Origin: Clostridia bacterium | GTDB lineage: Bacteria; Bacillota; Clostridia; Oscillospirales; CAG-272 | DNA length: 64,000 nt | Reading direction: 5' to 3' | Assembly: GCA_017461365.1 (NCBI GenBank) | Contig: JAFTYG010000008.1 | Location: 1-64,000, forward strand | Shown: positions 1 to 8,325 of the stretch, piece after piece | Layout of the letters: the number at the start of each line of letters is the position of its first letter | Position numbering within the stretch: the stretch's first letter is position 1 | Translations under genes and position numbers: made by a program | The notes under the pieces: generated by a model | Database searches by the model: none | The model's input: the letters and a program-made list of their open reading frames with translations, nothing else | What the model was told of the DNA's origin: nothing

Positions 1-140
1 ATGGGGTTATCAGCACATTGAGTCGAGCAAGAACTTGTTCTTGCCACGGAGCGTAGCGGAGTAGAGGATCTTGCGACGAAGTCGCTTTACTGCACTGTCC
101 TCATTGGGGATATATTTACACATATCAAACATCCCTATAA
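1..140. repeat. Dispersed modular repeat, copy A
   Basis: Positions about 68-135 match, in inverted orientation, positions about 9236-9302 with few mismatches; the similarity extends to GGGGTTATCAG at 3-13, which returns at about 9318-9328. A different hairpin (GCAAGAACTTGTTCTTGC, near 28-45) is inserted here compared with the other copy. No gene is visible in 1-235 other than the promoter of the lipoprotein gene. Confidence 0.8.
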
Positions 141-170
141 ACTCAAATTTGAAAATACATTGTATTTTAC

Positions 171-199
171 TTGACATAGTAATCCTTTTTTGATATAAT
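171..199 (+). promoter_or_regulatory. Sigma-A type promoter of the collagen-like lipoprotein gene
   Basis: TTGACA at 171-176 and TATAAT at 194-199 are separated by exactly 17 bp. Both hexamers match the housekeeping consensus perfectly. The start codon at 236 follows a GAAAGGAAG ribosome binding site. Confidence 0.85.
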
Positions 200-235
200 A
201 AAAGGCAGTTTGATATACCCGAAAGGAAGTAAAAA

Positions 236-1381
236 ATGAAGAAAATAATTGCGGCGCTCCTTGTTATGTGCTCGCTCCTTCTTCTTTGCTCTTGCGAATT
301 TGAGAGCGAAGAGCCGCGAGGCGTCAGAATGGTGGAGATAAACGAAAAAGGCGAGCTTATTATAATATTTACTGACGGCACTACGACAAACGTGGGCGTT
401 GTAAAGGGCGAAAAAGGAGACGCGGGAGAGAACGGAGCCGACGGTCAGGATGGCGTTGACGGAAAAGACGGTAAGGACGGAAAAGACGGCGAGGACGGTA
501 AGGATGGCGTTGACGGAAAAGACGGCGAGGACGGTAAGGATGGCGCGAAAGGCGAACAGGGTATAATGGGCATCGAGGGACGCGACGGCCGTTCGATAGA
601 AAGCATAACGACCGACGCCGCGGGAAATCTTGTGATAACGTACAGCGACGAAAAAACAGAGACTGTGGAGCTCATGGGCGCGCTCTATCTTTTCGGCGGA
701 TTTCTGAACGGAGAGGGTACTGCGGCTTGGGCTCTTTATAACGGCGGACTTCTTGTCATCGGCGGCGAGGGCGAGACGAATGATTACAAGGCGGGCGACG
801 CACCTTGGACGGCTGTCATTCCTATGGTAGCGGCTGTGTACGTTGATACATCGAACGGACTTCAGCTCGATACCGATCTGCTTTCGGGCATTGATCCGAG
901 CATTATCAAGTATTCGTCGGGAGAGCAGACGACCACGGTGTGGGTAGACAAGGCTGTTGAAGCTCCTATATACGATTCTCCCGAAAAGATAGGCGACGAA
1001 AATGCAACGCCTTTGGAGTATTTAAAGCTCGGTGAGACGATGCAGATGGTCACTATCAATGATGAATACGCAACGATAATCTACAACGGCGGATATGCGT
1101 ATATTGCTGAAATACACGTGAGGGATAATCCCGACTCGGTAGTATTCAGTACGCCTTCGGACTTTACGCAGATACGGGTAACAGGCAATTACGGTGCCGA
1201 TCTGCGGTGGTATCCAGATGTATATTCGGATAACAAATATACATCTGCGCCTATCCCGAATGGAACTGTACTTAACTGCGACGGAATAAGTCAGAATGAA
1301 TGGTGGTACAGGGTATCGTATAACGGCGAGCGATTGTATGTATATAAATCCGTTGTTACGCCGATAATTTCTCAGGAATAA
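236..1381 (+). CDS. Collagen-like repeat lipoprotein with C-terminal SH3-like region
   Basis: A predicted surface lipoprotein of 381 residues. A hydrophobic signal peptide ends in a lipobox-like LLCSC, so lipidation is expected near Cys20. Residues about 58-119 are an uninterrupted Gly-X-Y series rich in GKDG, GEDG and GVDG triplets, the signature of bacterial collagen-like proteins, which form triple helices. The middle has no family I recognise. The C-terminal part (about 310-375, with WWYRVSYNGERLYVYK) resembles SH3-type domains of cell wall-associated proteins. The gene stands alone between its own consensus promoter and a terminator. The DNA under the Gly-X-Y segment is itself repetitive, so length variation between strains is expected. 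Function unknown; a role in surface adhesion or display is an inference. Confidence 0.85.
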   Translation: MKKIIAALLVMCSLLLLCSCEFESEEPRGVRMVEINEKGELIIIFTDGTTTNVGVVKGEKGDAGENGADGQDGVDGKDGKDGKDGEDGKDGVDGKDGEDGKDGAKGEQGIMGIEGRDGRSIESITTDAAGNLVITYSDEKTETVELMGALYLFGGFLNGEGTAAWALYNGGLLVIGGEGETNDYKAGDAPWTAVIPMVAAVYVDTSNGLQLDTDLLSGIDPSIIKYSSGEQTTTVWVDKAVEAPIYDSPEKIGDENATPLEYLKLGETMQMVTINDEYATIIYNGGYAYIAEIHVRDNPDSVVFSTPSDFTQIRVTGNYGADLRWYPDVYSDNKYTSAPIPNGTVLNCDGISQNEWWYRVSYNGERLYVYKSVVTPIISQE

Positions 1382-1388
1382 AGACTAA

Positions 1389-1422
1389 GGGGTAGGATAA
1401 AAAGCCTGCCCCGTTTCTTTTT
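1389..1422 (+). terminator. Intrinsic terminator after the collagen-like gene
   Basis: GGGGTAGG (1389-1396) pairs with CCTGCCCC (1405-1412) apart from one mismatch, followed by a T-rich tail. It lies directly after the stop codon. Confidence 0.6.
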
Positions 1423-1484
1423 CGTTAAATTATGAAAAAAATGTATATTTTTAGCGCCTGCGTGGCTTGTTTTGTACAAACCTA

Positions 1485-1513
1485 TTGACAAATCAACAAA
1501 AATCGTGTAAAAT
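1485..1513 (+). promoter_or_regulatory. Promoter of rny
   Basis: TTGACA at 1485-1490, 17-bp spacer, TAAAAT at 1508-1513. This leaves a leader of about 150 nt before the rny start codon. Confidence 0.75.
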
Positions 1514-1669
1514 ATAGTATGTGTCAGAGAATTCAATTTTTGCAACAGGGTGTGTGATGCGCCCGTGTAAGGTTAGATTTAAAGAACGATACTGTACTTA
1601 TAGTTCTTTTTTGATACAAAATAACAAATTTAATTATTGAGAGAAAACACAAAAAGGAGGTGTTTTGGA

Positions 1670-3238
1670 ATGGAACCATGGATGAGCGCGCTGATTGCAG
1701 GCGCGGCAACATTTGCTGTGGCAGCGCCCGTTTTCGGTATTATATTTTACAAAGTAGGATATAAGAGACGTCAGGAGACGGCAGAGTCTGAGATCGGTTC
1801 GGCTGAGGAAGAAGCAAAGCGTATCCTCGAGGAGGGCGCCAAGGAGGCTGAAACGCAGAGAAAGGAAGCTCTTTTGAGCGCTAAGGAGGAGATACTCAGA
1901 CAGCGTAACGAAGCCGAAAAGGAACTGAAGGAAAGACGCTCTGAGGTAACGCGCATGGAGCGCAGAATTACCCAGAAGGAAGAAAACCTCGACAAAAAGA
2001 CCGAGGCGCTTGAAAAGAAGAACGATCTTCTTGATAAGAAGATCAAGGAGAACGATGCACTTCGCGAGCAGATAAACGAGTTGCGCGAAAAGGAAATGGC
2101 GGTGCTCGAAAAAATATCGGGCATATCTGTATCCGAGGCTAAGGACGAAATAATGGCGAGAGCCGAGTCTGAGATGAAGCATGAGCTTGCGCAGAGACTT
2201 GACGAGCTTGAGGCGGAGTTCAAGGAAGAGGCTGACAGCAAGGCGAAGAATATCATCTCGCTTGCAATTCAAAGATGCGCGGCAGACCACGTTGCGGAGA
2301 CTACCGTTTCGGTAGTGTCGATTCCCAGCGAGGATATGAAGGGACGTATCATCGGACGCGAGGGAAGAAACATACAGATGATCGAAAAGCTGACGGGAGT
2401 TGAGCTTATAATCGACGATACCCCCGAGGCGATAACCCTTTCGGGCTTTGATCCCGTACGCAGAGAGATCGCAAAGGTCGCGCTTGAGAAGCTTATTTCC
2501 GACGGTAGAATTCATCCTACCAGAATTGAGGAGATGGTCGAAAAGGCGACGAGAGAGGTCGAGGCGGGCATCAAACAGGCGGGCGAGAGAGCTACCTTTG
2601 ATGTCGGTATCCACGGAATAAATCCCGAGCTTGTAAGAATGCTCGGCAGGTTGAAATACAGAACGAGCTACGGACAGAACGTCCTCAAGCACTCTATGGA
2701 GGTCGCTCTTATTTCGGGAATGATCGCAGACGAGCTCGGCGTTGACAGTGCCGTTGCAAAGAGGGCGGGACTTCTCCACGATATAGGAAAAGCGCAGACA
2801 CATGAGATGGAGGGCTCACACGTTGAGCTCGGCGTAAATCTTGTAAAGAAATACAAGGAAAGCAAGGAAGTTATCCACGCAATTGAGGCGCACCACGGAG
2901 ACGTTGAGGCGCAGACCATAACGGCGGTCATAGTTCAGGCGGCAGATGCAATATCGGCTGCAAGACCTGGAGCGCGCCGTGAGGATCTTGAAAATTACAT
3001 CAAGCGACTTGAAAAGATCGAAGAGATCGCAAAGGGCTTTGGCGGAGTGGACAAGGCGTTCGCAGTACAGGCAGGACGTGAGATCCGCGTAATGGTAAAG
3101 CCCGAGGAAGTAAATGACGCGGGTATGAAGGTCATCGCGCGCGAGATGGCGGCGAAGATCCAGGAAGAAGTCAAGTATCCGGGACAGATAAAGATAAACA
3201 TTATAAGAGAAAGCCGCGCGGTAGATTACGCAAAGTAA
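1670..3238 (+). CDS. rny: Ribonuclease Y
   Basis: Membrane-anchored endoribonuclease that starts mRNA decay in many Bacillota. The 522 residues match the usual size. Visible in order: an N-terminal transmembrane helix, a long highly charged coiled coil (about 30-200), a KH RNA-binding domain with [10 protein letters not shown] near 224, and an HD domain with [18 protein letters not shown] near 365-380 carrying the metal-binding His-Asp pair. I chose the ATG at 1670 because AAAGGAGG lies just upstream; an in-frame codon at 1637 would only prepend leader sequence. The gene is monocistronic and converges with the FtsX-type permease gene across a shared terminator. Family assignment is very secure. 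Confidence 0.97.
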   Translation: MEPWMSALIAGAATFAVAAPVFGIIFYKVGYKRRQETAESEIGSAEEEAKRILEEGAKEAETQRKEALLSAKEEILRQRNEAEKELKERRSEVTRMERRITQKEENLDKKTEALEKKNDLLDKKIKENDALREQINELREKEMAVLEKISGISVSEAKDEIMARAESEMKHELAQRLDELEAEFKEEADSKAKNIISLAIQRCAADHVAETTVSVVSIPSEDMKGRIIGREGRNIQMIEKLTGVELIIDDTPEAITLSGFDPVRREIAKVALEKLISDGRIHPTRIEEMVEKATREVEAGIKQAGERATFDVGIHGINPELVRMLGRLKYRTSYGQNVLKHSMEVALISGMIADELGVDSAVAKRAGLLHDIGKAQTHEMEGSHVELGVNLVKKYKESKEVIHAIEAHHGDVEAQTITAVIVQAADAISAARPGARREDLENYIKRLEKIEEIAKGFGGVDKAFAVQAGREIRVMVKPEEVNDAGMKVIAREMAAKIQEEVKYPGQIKINIIRESRAVDYAK

Positions 3239-3333
3239 TACGCGCATATCACTCGTTTCCCCAGAGGGATTGACATATATTTTATATAGAGCAATTCGGA
3301 AAGGTAAATAGCGGTTCGCCGCGTGAGGATATA

Positions 3334-3377
3334 AAAGCAGCCTCTCCTGCATATGCAGGAGAGGCTGCTTTAGTTTT
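3334..3377. terminator. Bidirectional terminator between rny and the ABC permease
   Basis: A long, nearly perfect stem (AAAGCAGCCTCTCCTGCAT and its complement) with A-rich and T-rich flanks serves two convergent genes. Confidence 0.85.
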
Positions 3378-3381
3378 ACCG

Positions 3382-6060
3382 TCAATAATTTTCATTTTTC
3401 AGCGCGTCGATGGGATTTTCCTTTTTGATCTTTCTCATTGAATAGATCATTGTCGCAAATACCACAAGGAATACGCTGAGGATGGCGATGCCGATCGCAA
3501 GCCAAGGAAGTGTAAATCCCGTTACCATAGCTTCGGAAATTATCATGTATATGATGAAGCTGATGATACAGGAGGTCGGAAGTCCGAGGAGCAACGCCTT
3601 TGCGCCGTAAAGGATGCATTCAAAATTCATCATTTTGTTGAGTCCCTTTTCGGTCATACCGACAGAGCGAAGCATTGCAAACTCGCGTCGGCGCAGGGTG
3701 ATGCTTGTTGAGATCGTGTTGAATACGTTCGTAGCCGCGATAAGCGAGATCAGAACTATGAAGCCGTACGCGAATATATTTACGACCGTCATAATGTTTC
3801 GCGTATCCTCAACCGCATCGGCGTAATCGTAGAGCTGAGCTGTAGTAAGACCGTTGTCCTTGAGTATTTTGCTTATCTCATTATAGCTCTTTGCGTGATC
3901 GCTTGACTTAAATACAAAATTTGTATAGAGGATGTCGGTCATATCTCCCATTACGGCAGATGCCGCGCTGTCGGGATATATGAGCGTCAGACCGACACTG
4001 TCCTCGACGTAATAGGGAGCATCTTCGATGACAGCTCCGACGTTCATCTGCTTTTCGGAATATACCTCTTCGTAGGGAACGGAATAGCTTTTTTCCGAGC
4101 TGTCGTATCTTTCGAGCTTGCACATCTCATTTCCGTTTTCGTCGGTGTATATCTCATATACGTAGTAGCCTTCGGGTACGTTCTCGCATTGATAGCTGAG
4201 GGTTGCGCCTCCCGACTCAAGTATATTACCGCTCAGATGCTTCTTTTTAGCCTCGTCGTAGGTCTCGTAACGGTTGACGGCGATAGCCAACGGTTTCTCG
4301 GCGTTCAGATACTTTGACTCGTCAAGTCCGTGCTCCGATATGAGAGAGCGGTATTCATCATCGTTTACAAAAAGCACCGTTGCCACAAAGGATACCTTTC
4401 CCTCAGCCTCAAGCTCGGGATCGGGATAGTTATCAATATAGTCCTCAAGATACGAGCTCGTGATGTCCGAGCGGTTCGCAAACACACGCGCGTTGTTACC
4501 GCGGAAATAGGTTCCCGCAGTTATTCCGTCTGCGCCTTTGAGCTTTGTCAGAAGAGCCTTTGCCTCCTCCGTGCCGCTCAGAGACTCTCCGTAGTAAATA
4601 AGGTCGTATCCGAGTGTGCCGTAGCCAAGCTCAACAACGTCCTGCATATATCCGACGAATGAGGACGCCGAGACAAAGAGAACGATGCTCATAAAGAGAC
4701 TTATAACGGTAGTTCTGTATTTTCTGCGGTTGCGCTTGAAATGCTTCGTTGCGATGACACCGGGCAGACCGAACAGGCGGTAGGTGAGCTTAGATGTCTT
4801 TGAGCCCTTTGCCTTTACGCGTATATCCTTGCTCTGACGGATAGCATCCATAGCCGTTATACGCGTCGCGCGTATCGCGGGGATGAGCGAGGAGAGAAAT
4901 ACGGTTATGAGCGCGATGGCAGATGCCGAAAGGACGGACAGCCACGTTACGCACAGGCGGAGAGGTACTTCCTTGGGTATTCCCATATTGAGGAAGAGAT
5001 CGCCTAAGAAGTGGAACGTGATGCCGATGCCGCCGATACCTACGAGTATGCCTATCGGAATACCGATGGCGCTTACGATAAGAGCTTCAAAGAATACCGT
5101 TTTGCGTATCTGTTTTTTCGTAGCTCCGACAGAGGAGAGAAGTCCGAATTGCTTTGTCCTCTCGGATACCGATATTGAAAACGCGTTGTAGATGAGAGCA
5201 ACCGAGCCGAAGAGTATGAGCGCGATCACAAGCGCGGCAAGACCATATATCATCACCATAAATTCGGGGTACTGAAGCACGCCCGAATACATCAGAAGAT
5301 CAACGTTCGTCGAGCCCGAAATTCCGTTGTCTGCTATAAAGCTGCGGAAGCCGTTCGGAGATTTCATTTTAAAGTAAACATCATATATACCGTCGTTCGT
5401 GTCGTTACTCAGAGTAATTGCGGTATATCCGGGGGCGCTGTACTCCTCAAAGCCCGGGCGCTCGTAAAAGCCGACCACCGTATATGTGACGGTCTCTCTT
5501 ACTTCAAGGCTTTCGACCTCTCCGAGATCTTCATTGTTGACTAATGGATCGGTCTGGCTCAATATGCTTCCGCCAAGAACACGGTCGCCTACGTCAAGTG
5601 TAAGAGTATCGCCAAGCTTGTAATTCACACCGCCGTTGGTGCTCAGATGCTCTGGGAGAAGAATTTCGTTGGCGGCAGTGGGATATTTTCCGTCGATAAT
5701 ATGCACAGGCATCATTTCATCAAAATTATCCGACGTGCCGAGAATGTAAAGATATGGCTTATCGGGATTTACACACCCATCGGCTACCGCATAGCCAAGC
5801 TGCTTTGCGTAGGTGAGCTTTTCAAGCTCGTCCGACGACGTAAGCTTATCGAGCGTGTCCTTATCGGCGGACAGCGCGCTTCCGTGCCAATCGCCGTCCT
5901 TGTATATCGTATAATCTATCAAAAAGTTGCGAAGGCTCGCAAAGGATGTTGTTACCGCGCAGATCAATGCGGCAGAAAGAATGATACCTATAACGGTAGC
6001 GATCGTGCGCGTCTTGTTCTTTTTCAGTGCCGCAAGCGTTACCTTATGGAATACGTTCAT
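3382..6060 (-). CDS. FtsX/MacB-type ABC transporter permease
   Basis: A permease of 892 residues with two FtsX-like domains. A helix near residues 20-40 is followed by a large extracytoplasmic segment (about 45-260), three helices around 265-395, a second long extracytoplasmic segment (about 450-755), and a final FtsX block (about 760-885). The ISVSERTKQFGLLSSVGATK and RRREFAMLRSVGM stretches are typical of the cytoplasmic coupling loops of this family. The start codon overlaps the stop of the ATPase gene by 4 nt, so the two are co-translated. Such transporters, with an adjacent two-component system, usually handle antimicrobial peptides or cell-envelope stress. The actual substrate cannot be told from sequence. 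Confidence 0.92.
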   Translation of the reverse strand: MNVFHKVTLAALKKNKTRTIATVIGIILSAALICAVTTSFASLRNFLIDYTIYKDGDWHGSALSADKDTLDKLTSSDELEKLTYAKQLGYAVADGCVNPDKPYLYILGTSDNFDEMMPVHIIDGKYPTAANEILLPEHLSTNGGVNYKLGDTLTLDVGDRVLGGSILSQTDPLVNNEDLGEVESLEVRETVTYTVVGFYERPGFEEYSAPGYTAITLSNDTNDGIYDVYFKMKSPNGFRSFIADNGISGSTNVDLLMYSGVLQYPEFMVMIYGLAALVIALILFGSVALIYNAFSISVSERTKQFGLLSSVGATKKQIRKTVFFEALIVSAIGIPIGILVGIGGIGITFHFLGDLFLNMGIPKEVPLRLCVTWLSVLSASAIALITVFLSSLIPAIRATRITAMDAIRQSKDIRVKAKGSKTSKLTYRLFGLPGVIATKHFKRNRRKYRTTVISLFMSIVLFVSASSFVGYMQDVVELGYGTLGYDLIYYGESLSGTEEAKALLTKLKGADGITAGTYFRGNNARVFANRSDITSSYLEDYIDNYPDPELEAEGKVSFVATVLFVNDDEYRSLISEHGLDESKYLNAEKPLAIAVNRYETYDEAKKKHLSGNILESGGATLSYQCENVPEGYYVYEIYTDENGNEMCKLERYDSSEKSYSVPYEEVYSEKQMNVGAVIEDAPYYVEDSVGLTLIYPDSAASAVMGDMTDILYTNFVFKSSDHAKSYNEISKILKDNGLTTAQLYDYADAVEDTRNIMTVVNIFAYGFIVLISLIAATNVFNTISTSITLRRREFAMLRSVGMTEKGLNKMMNFECILYGAKALLLGLPTSCIISFIIYMIISEAMVTGFTLPWLAIGIAILSVFLVVFATMIYSMRKIKKENPIDALKNENY

Positions 6061-6740
6061 TTTCTTATCACCTCGTCACGGACTATCTTTCCGTCCTCTA
6101 TTGCAATGATACGGTCAGCCTGTAGGGCGATGTTTTCATCGTGAGTGATGACGATGAGCGTTTGGTTGTATTTCTGATTTGAGAGCTTCAGAAGCTCCAC
6201 TATCTCTTGGCTGTTCTTCGAGTCAAGGTTGCCCGTCGGCTCGTCGGCAAGCACTACGGCGGGAGCATTCATCAGTGCTCTGCCGATAGAAACTCTCTGT
6301 TGCTGACCGCCTGAGAGCTGATTGGGAAGATGGTTTTCTCTGCCTTTGAGGTTCAGCGTGGTAAGCAGCTCCTTGAGGCGATCCTCATTTACCTTTTGTC
6401 CGTCTATGAGAACGGGAAGAGTGATATTCTCCACTACGTTCAAAACTGGGATGAGGTTGTAGAACTGATATATAAGTCCTACCTCTCTGCGGCGGAAAAC
6501 AGCGAGCTTGTCGTCGTTTTGCGCATAGACGTCGTTGCCGTTCATATACACCTTTCCGCTTGTAGGTTTATCTACACCGCCGAGGATATGCAGGAGCGTG
6601 GATTTTCCCGAACCCGATGGACCGATGATGGCGACGAATTCGCCTTTGTTTACGGAAAACGATACGCCGTCGAGCGCGTGTACTTGATTTTCACCTGTTC
6701 CGTAGGTCTTACGCAGTTTTTCAACTTTTAAAATTTCCAT
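6057..6740 (-). CDS. ABC transporter ATP-binding protein (MacB/LolD/BceA-like)
   Basis: The nucleotide-binding subunit of the FtsX-type transporter. The 227 residues show Walker A GPSGSGKST near residue 40, the Q-loop, the signature LSGGQQQRVSIGRAL near 142 and Walker B VVLADEPTGNLDS near 163. The DEPTGNLDS form is characteristic of the LolD/MacB/BceA subgroup. It is the first gene of a two-gene operon with the permease (4-nt overlap) and has a good GGAGA ribosome binding site. The upstream region carries tandem GTGAC boxes that are a plausible target of the neighbouring response regulator. Confidence 0.95.
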   Translation of the reverse strand: MEILKVEKLRKTYGTGENQVHALDGVSFSVNKGEFVAIIGPSGSGKSTLLHILGGVDKPTSGKVYMNGNDVYAQNDDKLAVFRRREVGLIYQFYNLIPVLNVVENITLPVLIDGQKVNEDRLKELLTTLNLKGRENHLPNQLSGGQQQRVSIGRALMNAPAVVLADEPTGNLDSKNSQEIVELLKLSNQKYNQTLIVITHDENIALQADRIIAIEDGKIVRDEVIRK

Positions 6741-6782
6741 GGTGTTTCTCCTTTTCTTGTTGGTTTTCTTTAGTACACGCTT

Positions 6783-6836
6783 ATTATACCAGCGTCAAGT
6801 GACATTACGGTGACTTTATTATTACAAAAACGTCAC
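6783..6836 (-). promoter_or_regulatory. Promoter and probable response-regulator boxes of the ABC transporter operon
   Basis: Read on the minus strand, a TATAAT (6788-6783) has no good -35 at 17 bp. In its place are two GTCAC direct repeats 11 bp apart (plus-strand GTGAC at 6799-6803 and 6810-6814), with a third box in opposite orientation at 6832-6836. Repeats one helical turn apart over a weak -35 are typical of OmpR-family activator sites. The link to the regulator at 8326-8994 is inferred. Confidence 0.55.
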
Positions 6837-6847
6837 TTTGGGGACGC

Positions 6848-6866
6848 GAGGATGCGGGGACGCGAT
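6848..6866. repeat. Dispersed 19-mer, copy 1
   Basis: GAGGATGCGGGGACGCGAT occurs here and again, identically, at 53485-53503. In both places it is intergenic, and a shorter GGGGACGCG precedes it here at about 6840-6848. Confidence 0.7.
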
Positions 6867-6894
6867 GTTACTTTTCTTTGCAAAGAAAAGTAAC
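6867..6894. repeat. Perfect 28-bp palindrome at the edge of the tandem array
   Basis: GTTACTTTTCTTTG is followed immediately by its exact reverse complement. A related palindrome closes the other side of the array at 7291-7322, and a third relative is at 47849-47880. Between 6895 and 6946 I see no further structure. Confidence 0.85.
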
Positions 6895-6946
6895 CAAAAG
6901 AAAATCTTAAAAATGGGACAAGCACGCATCAATTTTATACATAAAT

Positions 6947-7290
6947 AAAATGCAGTGCTTTCTTTTTGCTTGTTTTGTTTTATACGTAGATTAAAATGCA
7001 GTGCTTTCTTTTGGCTTATTTTGTTTTATACGTAGATTAAAATGCAGTGCTTTCTTTTGGCTTATTTTGTTTTATACGTAGATTAAAATGCAGTGTTTTC
7101 TTTTTGCTTACTTTATTTTACGCACAGATTAAAATGCAGTGTTTTCTTTTTGCTTACTTTATTTTACGCACAGATTAAAATGCAGGGTTTTCTTTTTGCT
7201 TACTTTGTTTTATACGTAGATTAAAATGCAGTGCTTTCTTTTTGCTTACTTTGTTTTATACGTAGATTAAAATGCAGTGCTTTCTTTTTG
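6947..7290. repeat. Tandem array of about 7.5 copies of a 46-bp unit
   Basis: Units start at 6947, 6993, 7039, 7085, 7131, 7177, 7223 and 7269, each beginning AAAATGCAG and normally ending in an AGATT just before the next unit. Variants are clustered: two adjacent units share TTTTACGCACAGATT while most carry TTTTATACGTAGATT, as expected from recent local duplication. There is no open frame of note. Together with its flanks it fills the 580-bp gap between the two-component system and the ABC transporter operon. It is not a CRISPR array because there are no unique spacers. Confidence 0.95.
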
Positions 7291-7322
7291 CTTACTTTTT
7301 CTTTCTCGAAAGAAAAAGTAAG
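7291..7322. terminator. Palindrome closing the array; likely terminator of the two-component operon
   Basis: CTTACTTTTTCTTTC and its exact reverse complement flank a 2-nt centre. It abuts the stop codon of the histidine kinase gene, so it may end that minus-strand transcript, although no extended T-run follows. Confidence 0.5.
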
Positions 7323-8324
7323 TCAGACCGTTCCTTTATAAAATCTTATGGTAAATATCGCGCCGCCCGACTGTCGGTTTTCGGCTTTGAGCGTTCCGTT
7401 TTGCGCTGTGACGATCATGCGCGCGAGAGCCAAGCCGATGCCAAAGCTCCCGTCACCCGAATTCTTTCCTTTATAGAAGCGCTCGAAGATATGCGGAAGA
7501 TCATCCTTGTCTATACCCGAGCCGCTGTCTGAGACGATGATCTCCGAATACAGCGCCGTCTCGGATGCGGCGATCTCTATTCTACCTCCCTCTGGAGTGT
7601 GCTCCATGCAGTTCTTGACAATATTTCCGAGAGCCTCGCAGGTCCATGCAATATCTCCGATAAAGGCGCCGTCCGCCTTTACCGAAAGCTCCTGTCCGCG
7701 AAGCTCTATCGGGACGAGAACTGGAGATACCGACTTTTGTATCAGCTCCGACAGAGAAAGGCTTTCGTGCTTGAACTGAACTGTCCCCGCATCTAACTTG
7801 GAGATTTTGAGAAGCGCCGTGATCAGCCAATCAATGCGCGAGAGCAGAGAAAACAGCTCGTGCGTCAGCTCTATTCTTTTCTCCTCGCTCAGATCGGGCT
7901 CGGAAAGAAATGATACTATAAGATTGATCGAGGTCAGAGGCGTCCGTATCTGATGCGATATATCTGCGATGGAGTCCGAAAGATAGATCTTGTCATCCTG
8001 AAGCCTTTGCTGTTGCTCGCGCAGACGAACCGTCATTTTACTGAGCTCGCTTTGCAAAATACCGAGCTCGCCCTCGGTGTAGCTTTCAAAGGAGATGCCG
8101 TTGTTGCCGTGTAAAAGCTTGTTTATACTCTCGGAGAGCATAGCGATGCGTTTATAACGGCGACGCATAACGAGCAGATAGAGACCTATAAAAAGCATAC
8201 AGACTGCCAAGGTGTAGACGCCGAAAAGAATATTTATAAATGCCGCGCCGACAGATACGGCAAGCGAGAGCGCGCCGAAGCACAAAAGGCTTTTCTTTAT
8301 TTCGGGATTTCTGAACAGCTTCAT
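7323..8324 (-). CDS. Sensor histidine kinase
   Basis: Membrane kinase of 333 residues. Two closely spaced transmembrane segments (about 12-32 and 35-53) leave almost no external loop, as in intramembrane-sensing kinases of the BceS type. The H-box ADISHQIRTPLTS places the phosphorylated His near residue 124. N, G1 and G2 boxes follow (NIVKNCMEHTPEGG, DSGSGIDKDD, GIGLALAR). It sits 1 nt after the response regulator gene in the same operon. With no external sensor, it probably reads the state of a membrane partner, and the FtsX-type transporter downstream is the obvious candidate. That coupling is inference by analogy with Bce-like modules. Confidence 0.93.
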   Translation of the reverse strand: MKLFRNPEIKKSLLCFGALSLAVSVGAAFINILFGVYTLAVCMLFIGLYLLVMRRRYKRIAMLSESINKLLHGNNGISFESYTEGELGILQSELSKMTVRLREQQQRLQDDKIYLSDSIADISHQIRTPLTSINLIVSFLSEPDLSEEKRIELTHELFSLLSRIDWLITALLKISKLDAGTVQFKHESLSLSELIQKSVSPVLVPIELRGQELSVKADGAFIGDIAWTCEALGNIVKNCMEHTPEGGRIEIAASETALYSEIIVSDSGSGIDKDDLPHIFERFYKGKNSGDGSFGIGLALARMIVTAQNGTLKAENRQSGGAIFTIRFYKGTV

Positions 8325-8325
8325 A

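Noticed and set aside
400..590. CRISPR-like or tandem repeat DNA
   Set aside because: This is the coding sequence of a Gly-X-Y repeat in a lipoprotein; the reading frame is intact.
1634..2803. Long minus-strand open frame opposite rny
   Set aside because: It mirrors the coding strand of RNase Y; the product is compositionally odd, has no family features and no ribosome binding site.
6947..7290. CRISPR array or tandem coding repeat
   Set aside because: There are no unique spacers and no cas genes; the 46-bp units follow each other directly and do not keep an open frame.
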